Of a stretch of DNA of 64,000 nucleotides, positions 54,136-63,433 are shown in pieces. The notes under the pieces were generated by a model that had not been told where the DNA came from, did no database searches, and worked only from the letters and a program-made list of their open reading frames with translations. The translations under genes were made by a program, and so were the position numbers. The DNA lies in the NCBI GenBank assembly GCA_937974175.1, contig CALJIG010000037.1, positions 1-64,000 of the forward strand. Reading direction: 5' to 3'. Positions within the stretch are counted from its first letter, which is position 1, and every line of letters starts with the position of its first letter. Source of the DNA: an uncultured Ignavibacteria bacterium. GTDB lineage: Bacteria; Bacteroidota; Ignavibacteria; Tepidaquicellales; Tepidaquicellaceae.

Positions 54136-54999
54136 ATGAAAAAATCTTTAGCCCTGTTAATCATTTCTCTGATATTCTGTTCATGTCAGGTTGAAACAAA
54201 TTTTTCGCATAAAGTTATAGATGATATTCCCGGAGTGTACAGGGTTTATATGGGCAAAATTGACAGCCTTTCAATATATATTGTGGATGGTGAAACTGTG
54301 AGAAGAGAAATATATCCTGATTTCATCTTCGGAGGCAATGAGCAAAGATATCCCTTTGTGCCGCACAATGAAATCTGGATAGACAATTCCGTGTCGAACA
54401 GAGAGTATATGACCACCCTCAGGCACGAGATAAACGAAATGGTTTTAATGCGGGATGCAGGAATGACTTATATACAGGCGCATGACTCGTCCTTAATGCT
54501 TGAGGTTAAATTACGAAATGACTTTAGAAACGAATCACTCGGACATGAAAAATCTCTTCCGGAAGTTTTTGTTTCAGATACAGATTCGGTAAAACAAATA
54601 CACTCTATTCCCGATAAAATAAAATTGAAAGATATCTATCTTCAGAAAATAGAAATAATAGATAACAAATTTACTATTTGGCTTGCTGACGGCGATAAAA
54701 TAAGAAGTGAGATTTATCCTGACTTTGGGTTTGATGGTGACTGGAATGATTACAATTTTATTCCCGAAAATGAAATCTGGATTGACGGAGGAATTTCATG
54801 CGAACAATACATCTACTCTCTTACAGGCGAGAAAAAATTTATTGAGCTTTATACTTCGGGGACGGGATATGATGAAGCGATTCAAAAATCAGATGAAACA
54901 GTTCAGAATCTTCGAGCAAAAATATTCAGTGAACTTGCAGGGAAATATGTAAAAGTTGATAGAAGCAAAAAGCTGGCAAGAGATAAAGTTATTAAATAG
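54136..54999 (+). CDS. Lipoprotein with duplicated domain, first copy zincin-like
   Basis: The signal MKKSLALLIISLIFCSC suggests lipidation at C17 or C15. Two tandem copies of a roughly 90-residue domain follow (about 43-125 and 173-262), each with (R/S)EIYPDF and (H/E)NEIWID. The first copy continues LRHEINEMVLM (HEINE at 97-101) and YIQAHD (H116). This recalls single-domain proteins with HELHE and AH motifs that look like metal sites. The second copy has lost all of these (TGEKKFIELY). A metal-dependent or purely structural role are both possible. It is divergent from the histidine kinase gene, 101 bp away; a regulatory link is only inferred. Confidence 0.65.
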   Translation: MKKSLALLIISLIFCSCQVETNFSHKVIDDIPGVYRVYMGKIDSLSIYIVDGETVRREIYPDFIFGGNEQRYPFVPHNEIWIDNSVSNREYMTTLRHEINEMVLMRDAGMTYIQAHDSSLMLEVKLRNDFRNESLGHEKSLPEVFVSDTDSVKQIHSIPDKIKLKDIYLQKIEIIDNKFTIWLADGDKIRSEIYPDFGFDGDWNDYNFIPENEIWIDGGISCEQYIYSLTGEKKFIELYTSGTGYDEAIQKSDETVQNLRAKIFSELAGKYVKVDRSKKLARDKVIK

Positions 55000-55028
55000 C
55001 ACCGGTAAATATTTACTGAAACTGTTTA

Positions 55029-55601
55029 TTATTTCTTTTCATTATCGGCAGCAAAATCCAATACGATAGAATTCATGCAATATCTTTTATATGTCGGCGG
55101 AGGTCCGTCATCGAATATATGGCCTAAGTGAGAATTACATCTTCCGCATAAAACTTCTGTTCTTTCCATCCCGGCAGATCTGTCATCCTGATATTTAACA
55201 CTGTTCTCCCTCGATGTTTCGAAAAAACTAGGCCACCCGCAAGTGCTGGCAAATTTTGAATCAGCCCGGAATAATTCATTGCCGCACACTGCGCAGTAAT
55301 ATGTCCCCTTCCCGGTTGAGTTCCAGTATTTACCTGTGAATGCATATTCCGTTTCTTTGTTTCTTGCAACCTGATAAATGCTGTCAGGCAATATCTTCTT
55401 CCATTGAGCATCGCTTACATTTAGTTTTGATGTATCTGTTCTTGAGTAATAAGGATTTTTTTTATCATCCGAAGCAGATATTTCCTTGCTCTCTTTTTGT
55501 ATCAATGAGTCCGCAGCTTTGGTAAGATCTTTTTCAATGCTCTTATTACAGCCTCCAAGCAATAGTGAAAAAAGAAATAGTATTGAGATTGTTTTATTCA
55601 T
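55029..55601 (-). CDS. msrB: Lipoprotein methionine-R-sulfoxide reductase MsrB
   Basis: The ATG at 55601 gives MNKTISILFLFSLLLGGC, a lipoprotein signal (lipobox LGGC); an upstream in-frame ATG at 55640 would bury it. After a linker the MsrB domain (about 75-188) has the zinc pairs CAVC and CGRC, GWPSFFE, and the catalytic Cys in KRYCMNS. It reduces methionine-R-sulfoxide in proteins, here at the periplasmic face of a membrane. The stop is 30 bp from the lipoprotein gene at 54136, convergent with it. Confidence 0.92.
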   Translation of the reverse strand: MNKTISILFLFSLLLGGCNKSIEKDLTKAADSLIQKESKEISASDDKKNPYYSRTDTSKLNVSDAQWKKILPDSIYQVARNKETEYAFTGKYWNSTGKGTYYCAVCGNELFRADSKFASTCGWPSFFETSRENSVKYQDDRSAGMERTEVLCGRCNSHLGHIFDDGPPPTYKRYCMNSIVLDFAADNEKK

Positions 55602-55674
55602 TCTGTTCTTTATAACCGCAAATAAATTATAAATGTTCATACGGAAAATTTTATAAACCGGATTTATAAAAAGA

Positions 55675-55703
55675 AAGCTCTCCCGGAATTACCGGAAGAG
55701 CTT
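55675..55703 (-). terminator. Terminator after the serine hydrolase gene
   Basis: aagctctcccgg and ccggaagagctt form a 12-bp stem with one mismatch and a five-base loop; on the minus strand ttctttttataaa follows. It also separates the hydrolase gene from msrB. Confidence 0.8.
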
Positions 55704-55720
55704 CGTATATCTAAAGACTT

Positions 55721-55784
55721 ATTGTAAATATTATTGCAAATAATATTGTAAATATTATTGCAAATAATATTATAAATATTATTC
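55721..55784. repeat. 24-bp AT-rich tandem repeat at a gene end
   Basis: attgtaaatattattgcaaa followed by taat occurs at 55721-55744 and 55745-55768, with a third partial, diverged copy to 55784. Each unit contains palindromes (aatattatt, ttgcaa). The third copy runs into the last codons and the TAA stop (55779-55781) of the serine hydrolase gene. Confidence 0.8.
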
Positions 55785-56855
55785 TAAAACTCCGGCAACC
55801 CGCAGTAATCTTTTTGCCAATTCATCGGGCATATCGGCGCCTTCTCTTTGAGTGTTATATACAACTATGATTGAGCAGTTCTTCTCCGGTGAATAACCCG
55901 AAAAATTTGTAAATCCCGGAATGCCTCCGTTATGCCCGAGAAATCCACCTACGGAAAACATTCCCAGTCCGTATTTTAAATTCCCGTGAGTTATCGCCCA
56001 TTCTTTTCGAGCATCCTGAATTCTCGGTGAATAAAATTTTCCTGTACCTAATGCTCTCAGATAAATTTTTATATCATCTATATTGGAAATAATATCTCCC
56101 GCTGCGCTTGCCCAGGTAACATCATAGTATGATGTAACATCAGTGAGCTTTGATGAGGATGAATCCATCTGCATATAGCCGTGAGAGTAATCGCCAATCA
56201 TATCCCTTCCGTTTGCCGTCCATGTATTTTTTAAACCCAATGGTTCAAAAATTCTTTTTTTAACTTCATCCTGCCATTTGCTGCCTGTAACTTTTTCAAT
56301 AATTTTACCTATGAGAATTGTATTAGTATTAGAGTAATGGAAGTTCGAGTCGGGCGGAAAATACGGCGGATACTTTAAAGCTAACTGAACAAGTTCATCA
56401 TCAGTCCACACTTTTGATGGCCTGTTAGTAAGTGTATCTTCAAACTCTTTTGATTCAGAATAATTATAAAGTCCCGAACGCATATTGGCAAGCATTTTTA
56501 CAGTTATGTTTTCTGCATTCGGAATATCCGGAAAATATACAGAAATTTTTTCATCTAAAGAAACTTTTCCTTCATCAACAAGCTGCAGCAAAACAGAAAT
56601 AGTAAAGGTCTTGGTAACGCTGCCTATTCTGTAAGTGTTTTCAAGCCTCATCGGAATTTTCTTCTCAAGGTCGGCATATCCCTTCGCTTTTTCCCATTTG
56701 TAATCTCCGCAGACGTATGAAACAATCATACCCGGAATTAAAGGATTAACAGCAAGAACTGAATCTGTGATTCTATCAAATTCTTTATCAAGAACCGATT
56801 GAGAAAAACAGGAAGTAGAAAAGAAGAAAATTAATAAAAAGAGTTTGGTTTTCAT
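55779..56855 (-). CDS. Serine hydrolase, class C beta-lactamase/DD-peptidase family
   Basis: The 358-residue secreted protein has a signal peptide (about 1-18, ending CFS) and the three motifs of the PBP4*/AmpC family: SVTK (S79-K82), YSN (Y175-N177) and HNGG (about 311-314). It may act as a D-Ala-D-Ala peptidase, esterase or beta-lactamase on the periplasmic side; motif content does not decide. The C-terminal residues are partly encoded by an AT-rich tandem repeat. It appears monocistronic with its own terminator. Confidence 0.88.
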   Translation of the reverse strand: MKTKLFLLIFFFSTSCFSQSVLDKEFDRITDSVLAVNPLIPGMIVSYVCGDYKWEKAKGYADLEKKIPMRLENTYRIGSVTKTFTISVLLQLVDEGKVSLDEKISVYFPDIPNAENITVKMLANMRSGLYNYSESKEFEDTLTNRPSKVWTDDELVQLALKYPPYFPPDSNFHYSNTNTILIGKIIEKVTGSKWQDEVKKRIFEPLGLKNTWTANGRDMIGDYSHGYMQMDSSSSKLTDVTSYYDVTWASAAGDIISNIDDIKIYLRALGTGKFYSPRIQDARKEWAITHGNLKYGLGMFSVGGFLGHNGGIPGFTNFSGYSPEKNCSIIVVYNTQREGADMPDELAKRLLRVAGVLE

Positions 56856-56951
56856 CCGGAGTATTTTTTAATTAAGAAAATTTAAGGCAGGGGGAAATTT
56901 CAACTTAATAAAATTCGGTAAAAGAAAAAAATTAAAAAGTTTTTACAATTT

Positions 56952-58409
56952 CTATTTCAATTGTTTTGCTTTTTCAATAAGCCAGTGCTTAGATGCAACA
57001 GAGTCTCTTTTTTCAATTTCTTTAGCAATAAATCCTGCATCATTAGGTTTATTATCTGCTTTCATCTTTAAAAGCTTATTGTAAAAATTAATGAAGTTTA
57101 TCTGCTGTGTTTTAAAAACTTCAGATATTTCATCTGTAGTTGAAAGAAAATTTCTGAATGCATTTATCATGGAAAATGCAGCATCGTACAGCTCCAATTC
57201 ATAATAAATTCTCAGCATTAAATTCTTTATATCTACTTTATAGATAAATAAATCATAGGGGATCTTACTTAAGCACTCAAGAGCATCTTCGAACCTGCCT
57301 CTCTCAAAATATAGGTTTGACTTAGCCAGGTTTTCCATATTCTCTCTGAATTCAGGCTTCAGCTTTTCTGTGAAATCGTTAACAAAATTTTCAAACCAAT
57401 TATACTCTTCAAGACTGATTGCCATATTCATAATATTACGGTAAAGCAGTACACTCATAAATTCTTTTTCTGAAGGAGAATATGCAGTATGTTCAAGCAT
57501 TTTTTTGAAAATTTCGAATTCTTCCCTCGCCGATAAAGTCCCGAACTTATTATCCTTTGTGTGCAGCCATGCAATAAAATCATTGAAGATAAAATATTGC
57601 TCCTTCCTGCTGAACTTATCAATATTCTCATAGAATAATTTCTGAAATTTATGGAACATCGGTTCATCTTCCACATTCTGCAAAGTTTTAAAGGCATAAT
57701 AATAAATTTCAATCAGCCATAGCCATTCCGATTTTTTTTCTTTCAGCAGCTTTAACAATTTTTCAAAATCGAGACTCTCATAAACACTTTCAATTAGCGG
57801 ACTTGTGAACTCAAGATTGTAATAATTCTGTATTATTATTTTATCCCGCTGTTTTCTAAGAAACGTTACAAAAAAAGTAAGTATCACATACTCAGTATAT
57901 TTCACTCTTATCGGAACTGATTTTTCAAACTTATGTAATCCTATATAGTATTCTTCAAAAAGCCGTTCAAGTCTTTCCTCTTCATTAAAGCATTTATCAC
58001 TCTGAAACTTGTTTCGGGAAAGTTTTTTCTCAAGTGAATTTAAAGTTTTCAGAAACAGCTTATCATTTTTTTTATCCTTATAAACTCGTGCAAGTGTTTC
58101 GTCAGATAACTCATCGTTTAATGCAAGAGCTTCGCTAACAAGAAACTGCTCTGCCATCCCTGTAAAGTCAGATGTGATATTTTTTATTTTTTTTTCATTG
58201 AATTCTTCTGAAGGAAACAACGCTGTGAAAACTTTTTCTTTATCAAGCTGAGCTGAGCTGAATTCCGGATGATGTTTTTTTAGAATCGTATACAAACCGC
58301 TTACATCACGGCCTGTGGAAAAGTACGGTGAGTTTACAAATTTTTCAAAATCCTTCCATTCTTTTGGTGAAAAGACCTTTAAAATCTCTACAAGTTTGCT
58401 ATCCTGCAT
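56952..58409 (-). CDS. Helical-repeat protein of a paralogous Bacteroidota-type family, copy 1
   Basis: The 485-residue soluble protein starts with LVEILKVFSPKEWKDFEKFV, then SPYF, and includes KVFTALFPSEEFNEKKIKNI. The middle is TPR-like helical and the end is ASKHWLIEKAKQL. I recall many unnamed Bacteroidota proteins with an N-terminal block of this kind (L..LSK.E...F.KF..SPYFN). Its paralogue lies at 61713. No catalytic motif is visible. A minus-strand TATATTTG box about 30 bp upstream fits a Bacteroidota -7 element. Function unknown. Confidence 0.7.
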   Translation of the reverse strand: MQDSKLVEILKVFSPKEWKDFEKFVNSPYFSTGRDVSGLYTILKKHHPEFSSAQLDKEKVFTALFPSEEFNEKKIKNITSDFTGMAEQFLVSEALALNDELSDETLARVYKDKKNDKLFLKTLNSLEKKLSRNKFQSDKCFNEEERLERLFEEYYIGLHKFEKSVPIRVKYTEYVILTFFVTFLRKQRDKIIIQNYYNLEFTSPLIESVYESLDFEKLLKLLKEKKSEWLWLIEIYYYAFKTLQNVEDEPMFHKFQKLFYENIDKFSRKEQYFIFNDFIAWLHTKDNKFGTLSAREEFEIFKKMLEHTAYSPSEKEFMSVLLYRNIMNMAISLEEYNWFENFVNDFTEKLKPEFRENMENLAKSNLYFERGRFEDALECLSKIPYDLFIYKVDIKNLMLRIYYELELYDAAFSMINAFRNFLSTTDEISEVFKTQQINFINFYNKLLKMKADNKPNDAGFIAKEIEKRDSVASKHWLIEKAKQLK

Positions 58410-58549
58410 TAATATTGCCCCCTGAAATATTGAGACAAATATAGGTTTTCTATTAGAAAATTAAAACATAAAACCTGTTTTTTATTCCATAATTACAGTT
58501 TTTTGCCGGTTTTTGAGAAATAATTATTGAGACTTTCGGGGAAAATCTA

Positions 58550-58581
58550 TTTGAGCGCGGGACTTTTTCAGCATAACTTTG
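58550..58581 (+). promoter_or_regulatory. Bacteroidota-type promoter for the 58615 gene
   Basis: TTTG (58550-58553) and TAACTTTG (58574-58581) are separated by 20 bp, matching the -33 TTTG and -7 TAnnTTTG consensus of Bacteroidota sigma factors. Transcription would start near 58588, about 27 bp before the ATG at 58615. Confidence 0.6.
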
Positions 58582-58614
58582 TATCAACTTTAACAAAACA
58601 ACAATCAAACAAGA

Positions 58615-58818
58615 ATGAGCGCAAATCAGGCATTAGAAACTCTGAAAGTTTTAAAGACAATCATCGAAAGACTAAACTCAGAAATGGTAATACTTATTAA
58701 TGCAGCAGCCGAGATAGAAATTATTATAAGAAAGAATGAACCGGGAATATCAAAATATCCCCTGCTTGAAAAAAAAGTAAACACTTTAATAGAAAATTAT
58801 AAAAACTTAATAAAATAA
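58615..58818 (+). CDS. Small helical protein of unknown function
   Basis: The 67-residue protein is predicted to be two amphipathic helices (about 3-35 and 48-66) joined by NEPGISKYPLL, with no signal peptide. It has a good promoter match upstream and lies 5 bp before the large secreted-protein gene, so both are probably on one transcript. The hydrophobic heptads (LKVLKTIIERL) suggest a coiled-coil oligomer. No family recognised. Confidence 0.6.
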   Translation: MSANQALETLKVLKTIIERLNSEMVILINAAAEIEIIIRKNEPGISKYPLLEKKVNTLIENYKNLIK

Positions 58819-58823
58819 AAATT

Positions 58824-61616
58824 ATGCGCGGACTACTAAAAATTTTAATTTTAACAGGATTTCTTTTCTGCTGTACCGGCAATACTCATGCCCAATGGGT
58901 ACAGCAAAATAATCCCTCTGACTTTTATTTATACGATATATTTTTTCTGAATAATAATACCGGATGGGCAAGCGGAGCTTCATTACTTAAAACCACTAAT
59001 GGCGGTACAAACTGGGAAAACCTGGGCACACCTTATGAGAATAGCAGCTTGAATGATATCCATTTTTTTGATGCAAATACCGGATTTCTTTGCGGGTACG
59101 GTTTTTATAAAACGACTAACGGGGGAAATAACTGGATGAACACCGGACTTCCTTTGGCCGTATATAGACAAGTTTCTTTTGCTAATGCTGCAACAGGCTG
59201 GGTTGTAAGAATCGCCGGAGCGGTTTCAAAAACAACTGACGGCGGAAATAACTGGACAGATATTTTCTATACAGGAGATCTTCTGGAATCGGTGAATTTT
59301 ATTAATACCAATACCGGATGGATAGCGGGCTCAGGCGGAGCGGTTTACAAAACAACTAACGGAGGTACAAACTGGACTCTTCAGTCAACCGGAACATCAA
59401 ATAATTTAAAAGACATAAAATTTTCGGATGCTAATAACGGAAGAGCCTGCGGAGAAAATCAAACTTACATACGTACATCAAACGGAGGGGCTAACTGGGT
59501 TTCAGTATCCGGTCCTTTTGGAAATAATTATTCCCGTCTTCTATTTATTAATTCAACTACAGGATGGATGACCGGAACAACCGGGATAGCTTTCACGACC
59601 AATAATGGCAGCTCTTGGGTAAACCAGACTCCCTTTGGCGCCGGAGCCTTTTTTTACGGTCTGCATTATACTTCTCCTAACACTATCTATACAACTGCTT
59701 TTACTCCATGGAAATCAACATCAGGCGGTTTCAATTTAGATGCTCCGACTAACCTTACATTAACGCCTGTATCAACTTCGCAGATTAACTTAAGCTGGAC
59801 GGACAATTCAACTGACGAAGAAAAGTTTATTATTGAACGTAGTACAGACGGCAACAACTGGAGTACTATAGACTCTGTAAATGCAGGTGTAACTTCTTAT
59901 CAAAGCACAGGGCTTAGCACTGACCAGTTATATTACTACAGAGTGTATGGTAAAAAAATAATTTTTACATCAGGATATTCAACAACTGAATGGATAAGAA
60001 CACCGATGACTGCCCCAACGCTTTCCTCACCCGAAGCAGGAACCGTAATTCCTTATGTTCCGGTGTTACAATGGACTACTGCTCCAAATGCATTTACATA
60101 TACATTGCAGGTTGCGAGCGATACGAACTTTACTAATATAGTTTATACAATTATATCTCCCGCTTTAACTTCCAGTCCTGTTCCTCCGGCGAATCTACAG
60201 AACTCAACAAGATATTACTGGAGAGTAAGAGTTGCGAGCCTGTTAAATAATAGCCTGTTTACGCCATACAGAGATTTCATATTTCAAAATCCACACTATG
60301 GCAACAATATGAGCTCAGGCAATAACCTTTATTACTTTGCCAACTCAACTTCAGGGGCTAATTTATCACCGAGCAAACCGACTTATAACTGGAGAGATAC
60401 AACGGGCAGCACAAGCCTGATTGTAAATGGTGTATATGCCCCCATAAGCGCCGGCACACAGCAAAACGCAAGATTTGATTTAATCGGAAACCTTCCCGCA
60501 GGTCACTCAATAAAATTTTTCGGGACGAATTATCAGGATTTATATATAGGTACAAACGGAATAATAGCTTTCAATTCATTTGTTCCAAATTTTGCACCCA
60601 ATATGTCTCCGGTAAGCGGACTTCCACAGAGCAATATTTTACAGGCAATTTTCCCTTGCTGGAAAAACTTTAACTTTGCAGCTCCTGCAGTGACTGGAAG
60701 CAGATTATGTTATAAAATAACTTCCAATGAAATTATCATAACATATATGAGAGCTCCAAGCTCCATGGACCCCGACTATTATGTAAGCTTTCAGGTTATC
60801 ATAAGCCATTCTGCATCACCTGCTGCAAACTCGGCGATAACAATTCAATACAATTATAGTGAGACCGGAAGCACATTTATTTCAAGGTATAATGACAATA
60901 CGTTAGGTTATTATCTGATAGGCTTGCAAGGCGCAAACGCAGCCGCACAGTGTTATCAGTACAGGTATTTGAATTTATCACAGGTTGTTTCATCGGGGCC
61001 AATGTTCGGCTCTGACTTAGCTGTTCAGTTCGGACCGGATGCAACATTGTTGCCTATTGAGCTTTCATCTTTTACATCACACGTAAACGGAAATTCTGTA
61101 AAGCTAAACTGGTCAACTGTAAGTGAGCAAAACAATTCCGGTTTTGAAATTCAGAGAACGATTACTAACGAAAACAACTGGAAGAAAATTTCTTTTGTGC
61201 AGGGAAATGGAACAACGAATGAAAGCAAAAACTATTCTTACGAAGATAGAAATATTTCATCAGGAAAATATCAGTACAGATTAAAGCAAATAGATTTCAA
61301 CGGCAATTATGAATATCACGCTCTTGCAAACGAAGTTGAAATTGGAGTGCCGAAGAAATTTAGTCTGTCTCAAAATTATCCCAACCCGTTTAATCCGGCA
61401 ACAAAAATTAATTTCGAGCTACCGCGCAGCTCGAATGTAAAGCTCTCCGTTTATGACGTAACAGGAAAACTCGCTAGTGAACTTGTAAATGAACAGAGAG
61501 CAGCCGGATATTATACAGTAGAGTTCAATGGAAGCAACCTTGCCAGCGGAATGTATTTTTATAGAATAGAGGCAGGGGAATTTTCGGCAGTAAAGAAAAT
61601 GATTTTAGTGAAGTAA
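58824..61616 (+). CDS. T9SS-secreted protein with Ycf48-type repeats and Fn3 domain
   Basis: The 930-residue protein has a signal peptide (about 1-24, ending THAQ) and a seven-bladed-looking propeller. Its repeated units are TTNGGTNW, TDGGNNW and SNGGANW (about 25-300), like Ycf48/BNR proteins. A fibronectin type III domain (about 310-395; LTPVSTSQINLSWTDNS), an Fn3-like domain (about 400-490) and a beta-rich nidogen/choice-of-anchor-like domain (about 520-740) follow. The C-terminal about 185 residues, with LSQNYPNPFNP, are close to the end of the subtilase at 9384. Exported by Sec and T9SS; a surface-binding role is inferred. Confidence 0.85.
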   Translation: MRGLLKILILTGFLFCCTGNTHAQWVQQNNPSDFYLYDIFFLNNNTGWASGASLLKTTNGGTNWENLGTPYENSSLNDIHFFDANTGFLCGYGFYKTTNGGNNWMNTGLPLAVYRQVSFANAATGWVVRIAGAVSKTTDGGNNWTDIFYTGDLLESVNFINTNTGWIAGSGGAVYKTTNGGTNWTLQSTGTSNNLKDIKFSDANNGRACGENQTYIRTSNGGANWVSVSGPFGNNYSRLLFINSTTGWMTGTTGIAFTTNNGSSWVNQTPFGAGAFFYGLHYTSPNTIYTTAFTPWKSTSGGFNLDAPTNLTLTPVSTSQINLSWTDNSTDEEKFIIERSTDGNNWSTIDSVNAGVTSYQSTGLSTDQLYYYRVYGKKIIFTSGYSTTEWIRTPMTAPTLSSPEAGTVIPYVPVLQWTTAPNAFTYTLQVASDTNFTNIVYTIISPALTSSPVPPANLQNSTRYYWRVRVASLLNNSLFTPYRDFIFQNPHYGNNMSSGNNLYYFANSTSGANLSPSKPTYNWRDTTGSTSLIVNGVYAPISAGTQQNARFDLIGNLPAGHSIKFFGTNYQDLYIGTNGIIAFNSFVPNFAPNMSPVSGLPQSNILQAIFPCWKNFNFAAPAVTGSRLCYKITSNEIIITYMRAPSSMDPDYYVSFQVIISHSASPAANSAITIQYNYSETGSTFISRYNDNTLGYYLIGLQGANAAAQCYQYRYLNLSQVVSSGPMFGSDLAVQFGPDATLLPIELSSFTSHVNGNSVKLNWSTVSEQNNSGFEIQRTITNENNWKKISFVQGNGTTNESKNYSYEDRNISSGKYQYRLKQIDFNGNYEYHALANEVEIGVPKKFSLSQNYPNPFNPATKINFELPRSSNVKLSVYDVTGKLASELVNEQRAAGYYTVEFNGSNLASGMYFYRIEAGEFSAVKKMILVK

Positions 61617-61621
61617 TATTT

Positions 61622-61722
61622 GAATCACTGATTGCGCAGATTTAAAATGATTAATATGATATATCTCTTGTGTTGAGACATTAATCTTTTCAATCAGAAA
61701 TAATCAGCGTAATCAGTGATTC
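61622..61722. repeat. aatcactgatt palindromic element between convergent genes
   Basis: The left arm gaatcactgattgcgcagat and right arm taatcagcgtaatcagtgat (61701-61720) are inverted, about 40 bp apart. The element begins just after the stop of the gene at 58824. Its right arm contains the TGA stop and the last codons (Asn-His) of the gene at 61713. It belongs to the same family as 33596-33819 and 26555-26602. Confidence 0.9.
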
Positions 61723-63176
61723 CCTTTTTCCTGCTCTTCTATTTTTTCCAGAAGCCACTTCCTTGAAATAATTTTTGATTCCATAATCTCGTTCTTTATT
61801 TCATCAAGCGGAATACTCTTCTCTCCCATTTTTACTTTAAAGAGTTTTGTCAACGAATTTATAAAGTTTCTTATGGGAACAATAAGATTTTCGTTCCACG
61901 AACCTTCGTCCTTTATCAGATGTTTCATGCTGTCGGCAACATAAAGGAACTGCTCGAAATTATTCGTCTCAAAATAAATCGTCATGTACATTTGTTTCAC
62001 AGTCCATTTGTCGTTGAGATGCTGATAGCTGCAGTCGGAAAGATAATTCAGTGCAGATTCATAATCTTTCTTATATATGGCTAGATTTGCATAAGCATGT
62101 TTTACGACATTTTCTTTTTCTTTGCCTGTTACAAGTGATTTATGTTTTTCAATAAAGTCCTCTGCAAATTTTATTTTACCTGAATTATATGCCATTGAGA
62201 AAATTCCTCTGAACCAGCCCGGGTCAATAACACCATTCTGAACAATTAAATCTCTTTCAACTATTTCTTTTGCAATCTCAAATTTAATCCTGATGTATTC
62301 TTTATCATTAGCGAGTTTATTTATATTGCAATAATTTATCAGATGCACGTAAAAACTGAAACACTCTCCTTTACTGAACTCGTTAAATTTTTCTTCTATT
62401 AATTTTCTTAACTTGATAAATATTTCATCACTCTTATCATATCTGTATAATTTTAAAATCAGGTAATATATTTCTACTGTACCCGAATTCATAAAATTCG
62501 ATTCCTCTGCCATTGTTAATAACTCATCAGCGAATTTCAACTCATATTTTTTGTTGAAGAAGTACGTTTCATATTCGGCGAAGCCATAAAGCCTTAACAT
62601 CGCAGCCAGCCCGTATTTCCAAAGATTATCCATTTCCTTTTCATAGCTCGATTTTTTATAAGTCGGGTCATCCTTTAAAATATATTTTAATTCTAGTTCA
62701 TTAATGTATGTAAGTCTTCTGTAATATTCAGTATCTCTGAAACTTTGTTGTTCGAGATAATTTTCAACATCTCTATGCTGCTTCCAGAAAAATTTATCAA
62801 TGTTTTTAGAAGCATAGAACTCCAGCAGATTTTTTTCGAAATCGAATCTGTCACTAATATAAATTTTGTACGCAGCAAATTCTTCAGCAAGTTTGAATAA
62901 GTTACTAGAAAGCCTTCTCATTACATCGTCCTGATATTTTTTGCCGGGATAAAGTAGAGAAAAAATATATTCTTTAGAAAAATTATGCTGATTAAAATCG
63001 GGATAAAATATTTTTATCTCTTCAAAGAAAAATACGACTTCTTTTCTGTTATTATGAAAAGGCGAGCTTACAAATTTACCGAACTCTTTCATCTCTTCTT
63101 TTGAAAATGCCTTCAGCAGCTGGATAAGATTTCCGGATTGAAGTGAATTTTGATTTTTTAAATCTCTTTGAGACAT
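61713..63176 (-). CDS. Helical-repeat protein, copy 2
   Basis: The 487-residue protein is a paralogue of the one at 56952. Shared blocks are LIQLLKAFSKEEMKEFGKFV, SPFHNN, EYIFSLLYPGKKYQDDVMRR, and near the end SRKWLLEKIEEQ. The middle is helical, TPR-like, with no enzyme motif or signal peptide. The last residues GNH and the stop codon are supplied by the aatcactgatt repeat, so the ancestral C-terminus ended close to EEQEK. Two atgggacaaa motifs (63191 and 63278) lie upstream. Function unknown. Confidence 0.7.
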   Translation of the reverse strand: MSQRDLKNQNSLQSGNLIQLLKAFSKEEMKEFGKFVSSPFHNNRKEVVFFFEEIKIFYPDFNQHNFSKEYIFSLLYPGKKYQDDVMRRLSSNLFKLAEEFAAYKIYISDRFDFEKNLLEFYASKNIDKFFWKQHRDVENYLEQQSFRDTEYYRRLTYINELELKYILKDDPTYKKSSYEKEMDNLWKYGLAAMLRLYGFAEYETYFFNKKYELKFADELLTMAEESNFMNSGTVEIYYLILKLYRYDKSDEIFIKLRKLIEEKFNEFSKGECFSFYVHLINYCNINKLANDKEYIRIKFEIAKEIVERDLIVQNGVIDPGWFRGIFSMAYNSGKIKFAEDFIEKHKSLVTGKEKENVVKHAYANLAIYKKDYESALNYLSDCSYQHLNDKWTVKQMYMTIYFETNNFEQFLYVADSMKHLIKDEGSWNENLIVPIRNFINSLTKLFKVKMGEKSIPLDEIKNEIMESKIISRKWLLEKIEEQEKGNH

Positions 63177-63433
63177 TTTATAGATTTTTCATGGGACAAA
63201 CAAAAAACGCCGCTTTCTCAAAACTATTCATTATTTACCAAAAAATCCAACTTTATTTTCAAAGTTTCTCTCTGATTATGGGACAAATTCAAAAATTTCT
63301 CTTTGCAGATTTCTAACCTTATCAATAGTTTTATGCAGAATTAAAATTGCTCTGTGAGAAAAGCCAACCTTTTTAAATTTACTATTCCATTTCTATTTTC
63401 AAGGGGGAATGAGATTTCCTCACTCACAGAGGC

